Source of the DNA: Streptomyces monashensis
GTDB lineage: Bacteria; Actinomycetota; Actinomycetes; Streptomycetales; Streptomycetaceae
Reading direction: 5' to 3'
Length of the DNA: 64,000 nucleotides
Assembly (NCBI RefSeq): GCF_001866665.1
Contig: NZ_MLYO01000011.1
Span: 62,001 to 126,000 of the forward strand
This document shows positions 17,032-25,787 of this stretch, one piece after another (within the stretch, counting starts at the first letter, position 1; every line of letters starts with the position of its first letter). The notes beneath the pieces were generated by a model, which did no database searches, was not told the DNA's origin, and saw only the letters and a program-made list of their open reading frames with translations. Position numbers and translations under genes: made by a program.

Positions 17032-18605
17032 GCGGTCGCCCCGCTCACGCCCAGCCACCCCGCCAGCTTGCCGCCGTGGGCGACCGCGCGCAGCCGCCGT
17101 TCCGTCGCGTCGCGCACCGGGTCGGTGGCGACGACCAGCAGTTCGTCACCCCGGCGCAGCACGGTCGTCGGCATCGGAACGAACGATTTTGCATCGCGGA
17201 CGACGAGCGTGACGGCGGCCCCGGTCGGCAGCCGCAGTTCGTTGACCTCGACGCCGTGCATCCGGGAACCCTCGGGGATCGAGACGGACAGCAGGTGTCC
17301 GCGCAGCCGCTCCAGGGGCGCGGACTCGATGCCGAGGTCGGCGGCCTCGCCCTTCTCGCCCAGGCGCAGCATGCGCGCCAGCCAGGGCAGGGTCGGCCCC
17401 TGGACCAGGGTGTAGACCACGACCAGGACGAAGACGATGTTGAAGATGCGGCGGCTGCCGGCGACGCCGTTCACCATCGGGATGGTCGCCAGGATGATGG
17501 GCACGGCGCCGCGCAGTCCCGCCCACGACATGAGCGTCTGCTCCTGCCACGCCACGCGGAACGGCGCGAGGCTGAGGGTCACGCTCAGCGGGCGGGCCAC
17601 CATGGTCAGGACCAGGCCGATGACCAGGGCGGGCCAGATGTCGTCCCCCAGCTCGTGCGGGGTGACCAGAAGGCCGAGCAGGACGAACATGCCGATCTGG
17701 GCGATCCAGCCGAGCCCCTCGGCGAAGCCGCGCGTGGCGGGCCAGTGCGGGAGCTTGGCGTTGCCGAGCACCATCGAGGCCAGGTAGACGGCCAGGAAGC
17801 CGCTGCCGTGCCCCAGGGCGCCGGCGGCGTACGCGGTGACGGCGATGGCCAGCACGGCGATGGGGTAGAGGCCCGAGGCGGGCAGGGCCACGCGCTTGAG
17901 CGCCCAGGAGCCGGCCCAGCCCACGGCGAGCCCTATGGCGGCGCCGACCGCCAGCTCCAGGAGTATCTCGCCCAGCAGGACGTACCAGTGGTCGACGGGT
18001 CCGGCCGTGGAGAAGGCGACGACCAGGATGACCACCGGGGCGTCGTTGAAGCCGGACTCCGCCTCCAGCGTGCCCGTCACGCGCGCGGGGAGGGGAATTC
18101 TGCGCAGCACGGAGAAGACCGCCGCCGCGTCCGTCGACGACACCACCGCGCCGACGATGAGCGCCTGCCGCCACTCCAGCCCGACCAGGTAGTGCGCGCC
18201 CGCCGCCGTGACGCCCACGCTGACGGCGACGCCGGCGGTCGCCAGGACGGAGGCGGAGGCCAGGACCGGGCGGACCTCCTTCCACTTCGTGCCGAGACCG
18301 CCCTCGGCGAGGATCACGACCAGGGCCGCGTACCCGATGACCTGGGTCGTCGCCGCGCTGCTGAAGTGGATGTGCCCGATGCCGTCCTGGCCCATGAGGA
18401 CGCCGATCCCCAGGTACACGAGCAGGCTGGGGAGCCCGCTGCGGGAGGAGATCCGGACGGCCGCGACGGCGACGAGCAGGACCAGGGAGCAGACGAGCAG
18501 GAGCTGGTCGAGGTGGTGGACAGTCAGCGGCGGTTCCCTTCCTTGGCCCGCGCGCGAGGCGCGCGGACGCACGTACACAAGACCCGAGGCTGCGGCACGC
18601 CGCAC
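17022..18605 (-). CDS. CPA-family Na+(K+)/H+ antiporter with C-terminal TrkA_C domain
   Basis: The protein has about twelve to thirteen membrane segments (residues about 30-420) with antiporter motifs: GLPSLLVYLGIGVLMGQDGIG, SSTDAAAVFSVL, ESGFNDAPVVILVV and SWAGLRGAVPIILATIP. A cytoplasmic RCK_C/TrkA_C-like domain follows (about 435-510). It resembles the NhaP2/CvrA group, which exchanges K+ or Na+ for protons. The start is uncertain. GTG at 18605 is given, but conserved sequence begins at a CTG at 18527 with GGAAGG nine bases upstream. It is divergent from the penicillin acylase gene. Confidence 0.85.
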   Translation of the reverse strand: MRRAAASGLVYVRPRASRAGQGREPPLTVHHLDQLLLVCSLVLLVAVAAVRISSRSGLPSLLVYLGIGVLMGQDGIGHIHFSSAATTQVIGYAALVVILAEGGLGTKWKEVRPVLASASVLATAGVAVSVGVTAAGAHYLVGLEWRQALIVGAVVSSTDAAAVFSVLRRIPLPARVTGTLEAESGFNDAPVVILVVAFSTAGPVDHWYVLLGEILLELAVGAAIGLAVGWAGSWALKRVALPASGLYPIAVLAIAVTAYAAGALGHGSGFLAVYLASMVLGNAKLPHWPATRGFAEGLGWIAQIGMFVLLGLLVTPHELGDDIWPALVIGLVLTMVARPLSVTLSLAPFRVAWQEQTLMSWAGLRGAVPIILATIPMVNGVAGSRRIFNIVFVLVVVYTLVQGPTLPWLARMLRLGEKGEAADLGIESAPLERLRGHLLSVSIPEGSRMHGVEVNELRLPTGAAVTLVVRDAKSFVPMPTTVLRRGDELLVVATDPVRDATERRLRAVAHGGKLAGWLGVSGATAWR

Positions 18606-18795
18606 CCAAGTACTTCGTTACCTTACCTAACTCTTGACGCTTTCTTGACGCTCGTCGAGGCAAGATCGAACGTTCGTGCACGCTGGTTCCCCACTCCGCG
18701 TCAAGCGGGACAGGGCCCTGCGCCTATGGTTGCTCCAGCGCTCATTCAAAGTCACAGCCCGACCTGCCGCTCGCGTTAGGACAGCAAGGACAGCG

Positions 18796-21648
18796 ATGCC
18801 CCCGAAAACCACCGCCACAACGGGTGACAAGCCCGCCAAGTCCGGCAGGAAGAAGGGGCGCAGAGCCCGACTGATCGTGCTGGTGCTGGTCCTGGCCATC
18901 ATCGGCGGCATCGCCTACGGGGCGTACTGGTCGATCAGCACCGTGCGCGCCTCCTTCCCGCAGACCACGGGTTCGCTCACGCTCCAGGGCCTGTCCGGGC
19001 CGGTGGACGTGAAGCGGGACGGCAACGGCATCCCGCAGATCTACGCGTCCTCCGACGAGGACCTGTTCATGGCGCAGGGCTACGTCCAGGCGCAGGACCG
19101 GTTCTACGAGATGGACGTGCGCCGGCACATGACCTCCGGGCGCCTGTCGGAGATGTTCGGCAAGAGCCAGGTCAAGAACGACGAGTTCCTGCGCACCCTC
19201 GGCTGGGACCGGATCGCCAAGCAGGAGTACGACACCAAGCTGTCGGCCTCCACGAAGAAGTACGTCGACGCGTATGCCAAGGGTGTCAACGCCTACCTCA
19301 AGGGCAAGGACGGCAAGGACATCTCCCTGGAGTACGCGGCGCTGGGCTTCACCAACGACTACACGCCGCAGCCGTGGACTCCGGTCGACTCCATCTCCTG
19401 GCTGAAGGCGATGGCCTGGGACCTGCGCGGCAACATGCAGGACGAGATCGACCGCGCGCTGATGACGAGCCGGCTCGGCCCGCAGCAGATCAAGGACCTG
19501 TACCCCGAGTACCCCTACAGCCGCAACAAGCCGATCGTGCAGGAGGGTCAGTACAACGAGCTGACCAAGACCTTCCAGCAGAGCGGCGGCACGGGCACCT
19601 CCCAGGGCACGGGCGCGACGCGTACGACCGGCACCACGGGTACGACCGGCGCGGCCGGCGGCGGCACGGGCTCCGCCGGCTCCACGGGCGCTTCTGCGGG
19701 CACGACGGGGGCGACCGGCGCCACCGCCTCGGGCGCGACCGGATCGTCGCTCACGAGCCAGCTGGGGGGCCTCTACAACGTCCTGGACAACGTCCCGACC
19801 GCCGTCGGCGTGAACGGCCAGGGCATCGGTTCCAACTCCTGGGTCGTCGCCGGGAAGTACACCATCACCGGCAAGCCCCTGCTCGCCAACGACCCGCACC
19901 TGTCGGCGTCGCTGCCGTCCGTCTGGTACCAGATGGGCCTGCACTGCCGGACCGTCTCCGCGCAGTGCCAGTACGACGTCAGCGGGTACACCTTTGCCGG
20001 CATGCCCGGTGTGATCATCGGTCACAACGCCGACGTCGCCTGGGGCATGACCAACTCCGGGGTCGACGTCACCGACCTGTACCTGGAGAAGGTCACCGCC
20101 AACGGATACCTGTACGACGGCAAGGTCCGGCCCTTCAAGACCCGCGAGGAGACCATCGAGGTCGCCGGCGGCTCGTCCAAGACGATCGTCGTCCGCCAGA
20201 CCCAGGACGGGATGCCGCTGCTGTCCGACCGCGACGACGAACTCGTCCAGGTCGGCAGGAAGGCCACGGTCAACACCGCCGCGCCCGACCGCGGAGACGG
20301 CTACGGCGTCGCCCTGCGGTGGACCGCGCTCGACCCGGGCACCTCCATGGACGCCGTCTTCGCCCTCGACAGGGCCTCCGACTGGAGCCAGTTCCGCCAG
20401 GCCGCCGCGCTGTTCGACGTGCCGTCCCAGAACCTGGTCTACGCGGACACCAACAACAACATCGGCTACACGCTGCCCGGCAAGATCCCCACGCGCTCCT
20501 CGGTGGACGACGGCTCCGTCCCGGCGCCGGGCTGGGAGTCGAAGTACCGCTGGACCGGCTTCGTCAAGCAGGACGAGCTCCCCTACGAGTACAACCCCAA
20601 GCGCGGCTACATCGTCACCGCCAACCAGGCCGTGGTCGACAAGGACAAGTACCCGTACACGCTGACCACCGACTGGGGCTACGGCACGCGCAGCCAGCGC
20701 ATCACCGACCTGATCGAGTCCAAGATCAAGGACGGCGGCAAGATCTCCACCGACGACATGCGGCAGATGCAGCTGGACAACAGCAGTGAGATCGCCAAGC
20801 TCCTGGTGCCGAAGCTGCTGAAGATCAACCTGGACGACAAGAACGTGCGCCAGGCGCAGAAGCTGTTGGAGGGCTGGGACTACACCCAGGACTCCGACTC
20901 CGCGGCGGCCGCGTACTTCAACGCCGTCTGGCGCAACGTCCTCAAGCTCGCCTTCGGCAACAAGATGCCCAAGGAGCTGCGCGTCAAGGGGCAGTGCCTG
21001 TGGGTCGACAGGATCGACAGCACCGGTCCGGTCGACGACAACACAAAGGTGCGCGAGTGCGGTGAGCGCGACGCCGACCAGGCGCAGCCGGACGGCGGCG
21101 ACCGCTGGTTCGAGGTCGTGCGCACCCTGATGGACAAGCCGGACAGTGACTGGTGGAAGACGCCCAAGTCGGGCACCCGCCCTGCCGCGAACAACATGGA
21201 CCAGCTCTTCGCGCGGGCCATGATCGACGCCCGCTGGGAGCTGACCGCCAAGCTCGGCAAGGACATCGACACCTGGAGCTGGGGCCGGCTGCACCGCCTG
21301 TTCCTGAAGAACCAGACGCTCGGCACCGACGGCCCCCAGATCCTGCAGTACATCCTCAACCGCGGCCCCTGGAGGCTCAGCGGCGGCGAGGCCACGGTCA
21401 ACGCGACCGGCTGGAACGCCGCGGGCGGCTACGGGGTCGTCTGGGTGCCGTCGATGCGGATGGTCGTGAACCTCGCCGACTTCGACAAGTCCAAGTGGAT
21501 CAACCTGACCGGCGCCTCCGGGCACGCCTTCAGCGCGCACTACACGGACCAGACGAGCCTGTGGGCCAAGGGCGAGCTGCTGTCCTGGTCGTTCTCGGCC
21601 GGGGCGGTCGACAAGAACACGAGCGACACGCTCACCCTGAAGCCGTGA
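18796..21648 (+). CDS. Penicillin acylase (penicillin amidase, Ntn-hydrolase)
   Basis: This 950-residue extracytoplasmic precursor cleaves amide side chains (beta-lactams, N-acyl-homoserine lactones or related). It has a Lys-rich head and a membrane or signal helix (residues 25-45). The alpha-chain region includes GYVQAQDRFYEMDVRRHM. A Gly/Thr/Ala/Ser-rich linker spans about 263-325. The beta chain begins at nucleophile Ser346 in GIGSNSWVVAG, the autoprocessing site, and contains LANDPHLSASLPSVWYQM. The start is the ATG at 18796 with AAGGA upstream. It is monocistronic with a strong bidirectional terminator. Confidence 0.92.
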   Translation: MPPKTTATTGDKPAKSGRKKGRRARLIVLVLVLAIIGGIAYGAYWSISTVRASFPQTTGSLTLQGLSGPVDVKRDGNGIPQIYASSDEDLFMAQGYVQAQDRFYEMDVRRHMTSGRLSEMFGKSQVKNDEFLRTLGWDRIAKQEYDTKLSASTKKYVDAYAKGVNAYLKGKDGKDISLEYAALGFTNDYTPQPWTPVDSISWLKAMAWDLRGNMQDEIDRALMTSRLGPQQIKDLYPEYPYSRNKPIVQEGQYNELTKTFQQSGGTGTSQGTGATRTTGTTGTTGAAGGGTGSAGSTGASAGTTGATGATASGATGSSLTSQLGGLYNVLDNVPTAVGVNGQGIGSNSWVVAGKYTITGKPLLANDPHLSASLPSVWYQMGLHCRTVSAQCQYDVSGYTFAGMPGVIIGHNADVAWGMTNSGVDVTDLYLEKVTANGYLYDGKVRPFKTREETIEVAGGSSKTIVVRQTQDGMPLLSDRDDELVQVGRKATVNTAAPDRGDGYGVALRWTALDPGTSMDAVFALDRASDWSQFRQAAALFDVPSQNLVYADTNNNIGYTLPGKIPTRSSVDDGSVPAPGWESKYRWTGFVKQDELPYEYNPKRGYIVTANQAVVDKDKYPYTLTTDWGYGTRSQRITDLIESKIKDGGKISTDDMRQMQLDNSSEIAKLLVPKLLKINLDDKNVRQAQKLLEGWDYTQDSDSAAAAYFNAVWRNVLKLAFGNKMPKELRVKGQCLWVDRIDSTGPVDDNTKVRECGERDADQAQPDGGDRWFEVVRTLMDKPDSDWWKTPKSGTRPAANNMDQLFARAMIDARWELTAKLGKDIDTWSWGRLHRLFLKNQTLGTDGPQILQYILNRGPWRLSGGEATVNATGWNAAGGYGVVWVPSMRMVVNLADFDKSKWINLTGASGHAFSAHYTDQTSLWAKGELLSWSFSAGAVDKNTSDTLTLKP

Positions 21649-21675
21649 GCACCTGACGGCAGCACGGCACCCGGG

Positions 21676-21712
21676 AACGGCCCTCCACGCACGCGTGGAG
21701 GGCCGTTCTCCT
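21676..21712. terminator. Strong bidirectional terminator
   Basis: A 14-bp perfect stem (AACGGCCCTCCACG 21676-21689 with CGTGGAGGGCCGTT 21694-21707) encloses a 4-nt loop and is followed by TCTCCTT. It lies between the convergent penicillin acylase and cyclo-ligase genes and can serve both. Confidence 0.85.
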
Positions 21713-21721
21713 TCCGTCGGG

Positions 21722-22324
21722 TCAGGCGCCCGGGAAGCGGCGCACGCCGGAGGGCGTCACCACCGCGTGCACCGGCTTGTCGTGCGCCTCGGCCGGGACG
21801 TGTGCGACGACCTCCGTGTCGTAGAGCAGGACCACGAGTCGCGGCCGTACGCCCGCGCGCTCCAGGCGGGCCAGCACACGGTCGTACGACCCTCCGCCCC
21901 GCCCCAGGCGCATCCCGCGCGCGTCCACCGCGAGCCCGGGCAGCAGGACCACGTCGGCGCCCGTCACCGCGTCCGGTCCGAGGCGCGCGCCCGCGGGCTC
22001 GAAGAGCGCCGTCTTTCGGCCGTGTTGGACCCGGGCGAGAGAGTCCGGGCCGGTGTACTCGCCCCAGTCGAGATCGTTGTCCGGCAGCAGCGCGGGGAGC
22101 AGGACCCGCACGCTCCGCGCGCGCAGCGCGTCCAGCAGCGCCCGCGTGCCGGGTTCGCTCCCTACGGAGACGTACGCCGCCACCGTGCGCGCACGCGCCA
22201 GTTCGGGCAGCTCCAGGGCGCGCTCCGCCAGCGCGCGCCCCGTCGCGTCGGCGTCATCCGGTGTCAACCTGTTCCTCACCGTGAGGAGCTCCCGTCGCAA
22301 CGTCCGCTTGTCAGGCTCGCTCAT
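21722..22324 (-). CDS. 5-formyltetrahydrofolate cyclo-ligase
   Basis: This 200-residue enzyme (MTHFS family) converts 5-formyl-THF to 5,10-methenyl-THF with ATP in the cytosol. It shows KRTLRRELLTVRNRLT at the N-terminus, VAAYVSVGSEPGTRALLDALR, and the signature PGLAVDARGMRLGRGGGSYDR (about 130-150) that binds ATP and substrate. The ATG at 22324 has GAGGGA 3-8 nt upstream; a GTG 18 bp earlier is less well placed. It is divergent from galU, as often in actinobacteria, where it lies beside galU and moeA. Confidence 0.9.
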   Translation of the reverse strand: MSEPDKRTLRRELLTVRNRLTPDDADATGRALAERALELPELARARTVAAYVSVGSEPGTRALLDALRARSVRVLLPALLPDNDLDWGEYTGPDSLARVQHGRKTALFEPAGARLGPDAVTGADVVLLPGLAVDARGMRLGRGGGSYDRVLARLERAGVRPRLVVLLYDTEVVAHVPAEAHDKPVHAVVTPSGVRRFPGA

Positions 22325-22442
22325 GCGTCCCTCGTGTTCCACGGGTCGTCTCGCGTCCTTCCTGATTGTTCGATGCAGTCATAAAGGGCCAGCCAATCGG
22401 GGCTACGGATTCCGTACAAAGGCACCGGTTAAGGTGGCGGGC

Positions 22443-23354
22443 ATGACTCAGTCGCACCCCAGGATCAGCAAGGCTGTCATCCCTGCGGCAGGCCTCGGGA
22501 CCCGGTTCCTGCCGGCCACGAAGGCCACTCCCAAGGAGATGCTGCCGGTCGTCGACAAGCCGGCGATCCAGTACGTGGTCGAGGAGGCCGTGGCGGCGGG
22601 GCTCGACGACGTGCTCATGGTCACCGGACGCAACAAGCGTCCCCTGGAGGACCACTTCGACCGCAACTACGAGCTGGAGTCGGCCCTGCAGAAGAAGGGC
22701 GACGCCGGCCGGCTCGCCAAGGTCCAGGAGTCCAGCGACCTGGCCACCATGCACTACGTCCGCCAGGGCGACCCCAGGGGCCTCGGCCACGCCGTCCTGT
22801 GCGCCGCCCCGCACGTCGGCCACGAGCCCTTCGCCGTCCTCCTCGGCGACGACCTGATCGACCCGCGCGACCCGCTGCTCCGGCGCATGATCGAGACCCA
22901 GGAACAGCACGGCGGCAGCGTGATCGCCCTCATGGAGGTCGCGCCCGAGCAGATCCACCTCTACGGCTGCGCGGCCGTGGAGGCCACCGCCGACGGCGAC
23001 GTCGTCAAGGTGACCGGGCTGGTCGAGAAGCCGGACCCGGCGGACGCCCCCTCGAACTACGCGGTCATCGGCCGCTACGTCCTCGACCCGCACATCTTCG
23101 ACGTACTCCGCCGGACCGAGCCCGGCCGCGGCGGCGAGATCCAGCTCACCGACGCCCTCCAGCAGCTCGCGCAGGACGAGAAGGTCGGCGGACCGGTGCA
23201 CGGCGTCGTCTTCGAGGGCCGCCGCTACGACACCGGCGACCGGGGCGACTATCTGCGTGCCATTGTCAGACTCGCGTGCGAACGTGAAGACCTGGGCCCG
23301 GACTTCCGGACCTGGCTTCGCAGTTACGTAGCCGAGGAGATGCAGCAGTCTTGA
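22443..23354 (+). CDS. galU: UTP-glucose-1-phosphate uridylyltransferase
   Basis: This 303-residue enzyme makes UDP-glucose for wall polymers, trehalose and capsule. It shows the nucleotidyltransferase signature AVIPAAGLGTRFLPATKATPKEMLPVVDKPAIQYVVEEA, then LLGDDL and the metal-binding region KVTGLVEKP. Length is normal. AAGGTGG lies 3-9 nt before the ATG. Its stop codon overlaps the TTG start of the moeA-like gene (TTGA), so the two are translationally coupled and head a six-gene run ending in sepX. Confidence 0.95.
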   Translation: MTQSHPRISKAVIPAAGLGTRFLPATKATPKEMLPVVDKPAIQYVVEEAVAAGLDDVLMVTGRNKRPLEDHFDRNYELESALQKKGDAGRLAKVQESSDLATMHYVRQGDPRGLGHAVLCAAPHVGHEPFAVLLGDDLIDPRDPLLRRMIETQEQHGGSVIALMEVAPEQIHLYGCAAVEATADGDVVKVTGLVEKPDPADAPSNYAVIGRYVLDPHIFDVLRRTEPGRGGEIQLTDALQQLAQDEKVGGPVHGVVFEGRRYDTGDRGDYLRAIVRLACEREDLGPDFRTWLRSYVAEEMQQS

Positions 23355-24673
23355 GCAGCGCCGTGACCCGCCCCGCCGGCCCGGACCATCTGTGGTCGGT
23401 CGACGAGCACCTGGAGGACATCCTCTCCACCGTCCGCCCCCTGGAGCCCATCGAGCTGCACCTGCTCGACGCCCAGGGCTGCGTCCTGGTCGACGACGTC
23501 ATGGTGCCGGTGTCCCTGCCGCCGTTCGACAACAGTTCCATGGACGGGTACGCGGTGCGGGTCGCGGACGTCGAGGGCGCCAGTGAGGAGTTCCCGGCCG
23601 TCCTGGACGTCGTCGGGGACGTCGCGGCCGGTGCGGCCGATCCGGTCCGGGTCGGTCCCGGGCAGGCCGCCCGCATCATGACCGGCGCGCCGCTGCCGCC
23701 CGGCGCCGAGGCCGTGGTCCCCGTCGAGTGGACCGACGGCGGGCTCGGCGAGGGACCGGTGAGCGGCATGCGGGCGCGCAGCCTGGCTCCCGAGGGCGCC
23801 GAGGGACAGGTGCGCGTGCACCGTCCCGCCGAGGCACGCGCGCACGTGCGCGCCAAGGGCAGCGACGTGAAGGCGGGCGAACGCGCCCTGGAGGCCGGCA
23901 CGATCCTCGGCCCGCCGCAGATCGCGCTCCTCGCCGCGATCGGCCGCGGCACGGTACGCGTGCGCCCGCGCCCGCGCGTGGTCGTCATGTCCACTGGCAG
24001 CGAACTCGTCCAGCCCGGCGAGGATCTGGCCGCCGGCCAGATCTACGACTCCAACAGCTTCGCCCTCACCGCCGCCGCGCGGGACGCCGGCGCCATCGCC
24101 TACCGGGTGGGCGCGGTCGCCGACGACGCCGACACCCTCCGCTCGACCATCGAGGACCAGCTCGTCCGCGCCGACCTGCTGGTGACCACGGGCGGCGTGA
24201 GCGTCGGGGCGTACGACGTGGTCAAGGAGGCGCTGTCGCACGTCGGCGACGAGGACGAGGCGGGCGCGGGCGTGGAGTTCCGCAAGCTCGCCATGCAGCC
24301 CGGCAAGCCCCAGGGCTTCGGCTCGATCGGCCCCGACCACACGCCGCTGCTGGCCCTGCCCGGCAACCCGGTGTCGTCGTACGTCTCCTTCGAGCTGTTC
24401 GTCCGCCCCGCCATCCGCGCCCTGATGGGTCTCGCGGACCTGCACCGGCCCCGCACGCGCGCGACCCTGAAGGCGGACGAGGCGCTGCGCTCACCCAAGG
24501 GGCGCCGGCAGTTCCTGCGGGGCGCCTACGCCGACGGCGAGGTGACCCCGGTGGGCGGCGTCGGCTCGCACTTGATCGCGGCGCTGGCGCACGCCGACGC
24601 GCTGATCGTCGTCCCCGAGGACGCGGACCGCGTCGAGCCCGGCGACGAGGTGGAGGTCGTCCTGCTCGGCTGA
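23351..24673 (+). CDS. moeA: MoeA/gephyrin-like protein (candidate Glp division protein)
   Basis: This 440-residue protein of the MoeA family inserts molybdate into molybdopterin in its classical role. Signatures are PPFDNSSMDGYAVRVAD (about 56-72), an MTGAPLPPGAEAVVPVE segment, TTGGVSVGAYDVVKEAL (active-site loop) and LALPGNPVSSYVSFELF. In Corynebacterium a MoeA paralogue in this same neighbourhood (galU, moeA, rimJ-like, glpR) is Glp, which binds FtsZ and the membrane protein GlpR. The position here, downstream of galU and upstream of sepX, makes it a Glp candidate. TTG 23351 overlaps galU; GTG 23363 is an alternative start. Confidence 0.9.
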   Translation: MSSAVTRPAGPDHLWSVDEHLEDILSTVRPLEPIELHLLDAQGCVLVDDVMVPVSLPPFDNSSMDGYAVRVADVEGASEEFPAVLDVVGDVAAGAADPVRVGPGQAARIMTGAPLPPGAEAVVPVEWTDGGLGEGPVSGMRARSLAPEGAEGQVRVHRPAEARAHVRAKGSDVKAGERALEAGTILGPPQIALLAAIGRGTVRVRPRPRVVVMSTGSELVQPGEDLAAGQIYDSNSFALTAAARDAGAIAYRVGAVADDADTLRSTIEDQLVRADLLVTTGGVSVGAYDVVKEALSHVGDEDEAGAGVEFRKLAMQPGKPQGFGSIGPDHTPLLALPGNPVSSYVSFELFVRPAIRALMGLADLHRPRTRATLKADEALRSPKGRRQFLRGAYADGEVTPVGGVGSHLIAALAHADALIVVPEDADRVEPGDEVEVVLLG

Positions 24674-24810
24674 CGCACGCGCGCGTGAGCGCGCGACGGG
24701 ACCCACGGGGGTCCTGGCCCGGTGCGTGCGCCGACTTGGCGGTACCGTGGCGCGCACAACAGGCCCGCGCACCGCACTGTGACGGGCCCGGACCGGGAGC
24801 GGCACAGAGC

Positions 24811-25290
24811 ATGAGTACGCAGGACGGACTGACGCACATCGACGAGGCGGGCGCCGCCCGTATGGTCGACGTATCCGGGAAGGACGTGACCGCGCGCACC
24901 GCCCGTGCCAGCGGCCGCGTGCTCGTCTCGCCCCGCGTGGTCGAGCTGCTGCGCGGCGAGGGGGTACCCAAGGGGGACGCCCTCGCCACCGCGCGGATCG
25001 CGGGCATCATGGGCGCCAAGCGCACCCCGGACCTGATCCCGCTGTGCCACCCGTTGTCGGTGTCCGGTGTGAAACTGGATCTGTCGGTCGCGGACGACGC
25101 CGTGGAGATCCAGGCCACCGTGAAGACGACGGACCGCACGGGCGTCGAGATGGAGGCCCTCACCGCCGTCACGGTCGCCGCGCTGACCGTGATCGACATG
25201 GTCAAGGCGGTCGACAAGGGAGCGGTCATCACGGACGTACGGGTGGAGGAGAAGACGGGCGGCGCATCGGGCGACTGGAGCCGGGCATGA
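24811..25290 (+). CDS. moaC: Cyclic pyranopterin monophosphate synthase
   Basis: This 159-residue enzyme performs the second half of the GTP to cyclic pyranopterin step in molybdenum cofactor synthesis. Conserved features are THIDEAGAARMVDVSGK, ARIAGIMGAKRTPDLIPLCHPL and TDRTGVEMEALTAVTVAALTVIDMVKAVDK, all diagnostic. The length matches the family. It follows moeA/glp after 137 bp and overlaps mogA by four bases. Confidence 0.95.
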   Translation: MSTQDGLTHIDEAGAARMVDVSGKDVTARTARASGRVLVSPRVVELLRGEGVPKGDALATARIAGIMGAKRTPDLIPLCHPLSVSGVKLDLSVADDAVEIQATVKTTDRTGVEMEALTAVTVAALTVIDMVKAVDKGAVITDVRVEEKTGGASGDWSRA

Positions 25291-25787
25291 GCTACCGGGC
25301 TCTGGTGGTCACCGCCTCCAACCGGGCCGCGGCCGGTGTCTACGAGGACAAGGGCGGCCCGTTGATCGTCGACGGCCTGACGGGCTTCGGGTTCGCCGTG
25401 GACGGCCCCCGGGTCGTGCCCGACGGGGATCCCGTGCGCGAGGCCCTGCGCGCGGGCGTGGCGGCCGGGTACGACGCGATCGTCACCACCGGCGGCACCG
25501 GCATCTCGCCGACCGACCGCACGCCCGAGGCGACCCGTGCGGTGATCGACTACGAGGTGCCGGGCATCGCGGAGGCCGTCCGGGCGTTCGGCAGGGAGAA
25601 GGTGCCGACCGCCGTGCTGTCCCGGGGCCTGGCCGGGGTGGCGGGACGGACCCTGATCGTCAATCTGCCGGGCTCCACGGGCGGGGTGCGCGACGGCCTC
25701 GCCGTGCTGGAGCCCCTGCTGGTCCACGCCGTCGACCAGATCCGCGGCGGCGACCACCCCAGACCCAGGAGCGGGGGTGCGAGCTGA
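25287..25787 (+). CDS. mogA: Molybdopterin adenylyltransferase (MogA/MoaB)
   Basis: This 166-residue protein of the MogA/MoaB family adenylylates molybdopterin before metal insertion. Seen are ALVVTASNRAAAGVYEDKGGP, the signature TTGGTGISPTDRTPEAT (about 71-87), VLSRGLAGVAGRTLIVNLPGSTGG and a helical end. It is coupled to moaC by an ATGA overlap, and its stop overlaps the CTG candidate start of the next gene. In eukaryotic gephyrin, MogA-like and MoeA-like parts are fused; here they are separate but in one transcription run. Confidence 0.93.
   Translation: MSYRALVVTASNRAAAGVYEDKGGPLIVDGLTGFGFAVDGPRVVPDGDPVREALRAGVAAGYDAIVTTGGTGISPTDRTPEATRAVIDYEVPGIAEAVRAFGREKVPTAVLSRGLAGVAGRTLIVNLPGSTGGVRDGLAVLEPLLVHAVDQIRGGDHPRPRSGGAS

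Noticed and set aside
18606..18640. TTAGGTAAGGTAAC on the minus strand, resembling a DmdR/DtxR iron box
   Set aside because: Only the left half fits the TTAGGTTAGG consensus. The right half is not symmetric, and neither flanking gene is an iron gene.
24700..24720. GGACCC/GGGTCC hairpin after moeA
   Set aside because: A short stem and no T-run; possibly a terminator, but not convincing, and an operon read-through to moaC is equally likely.
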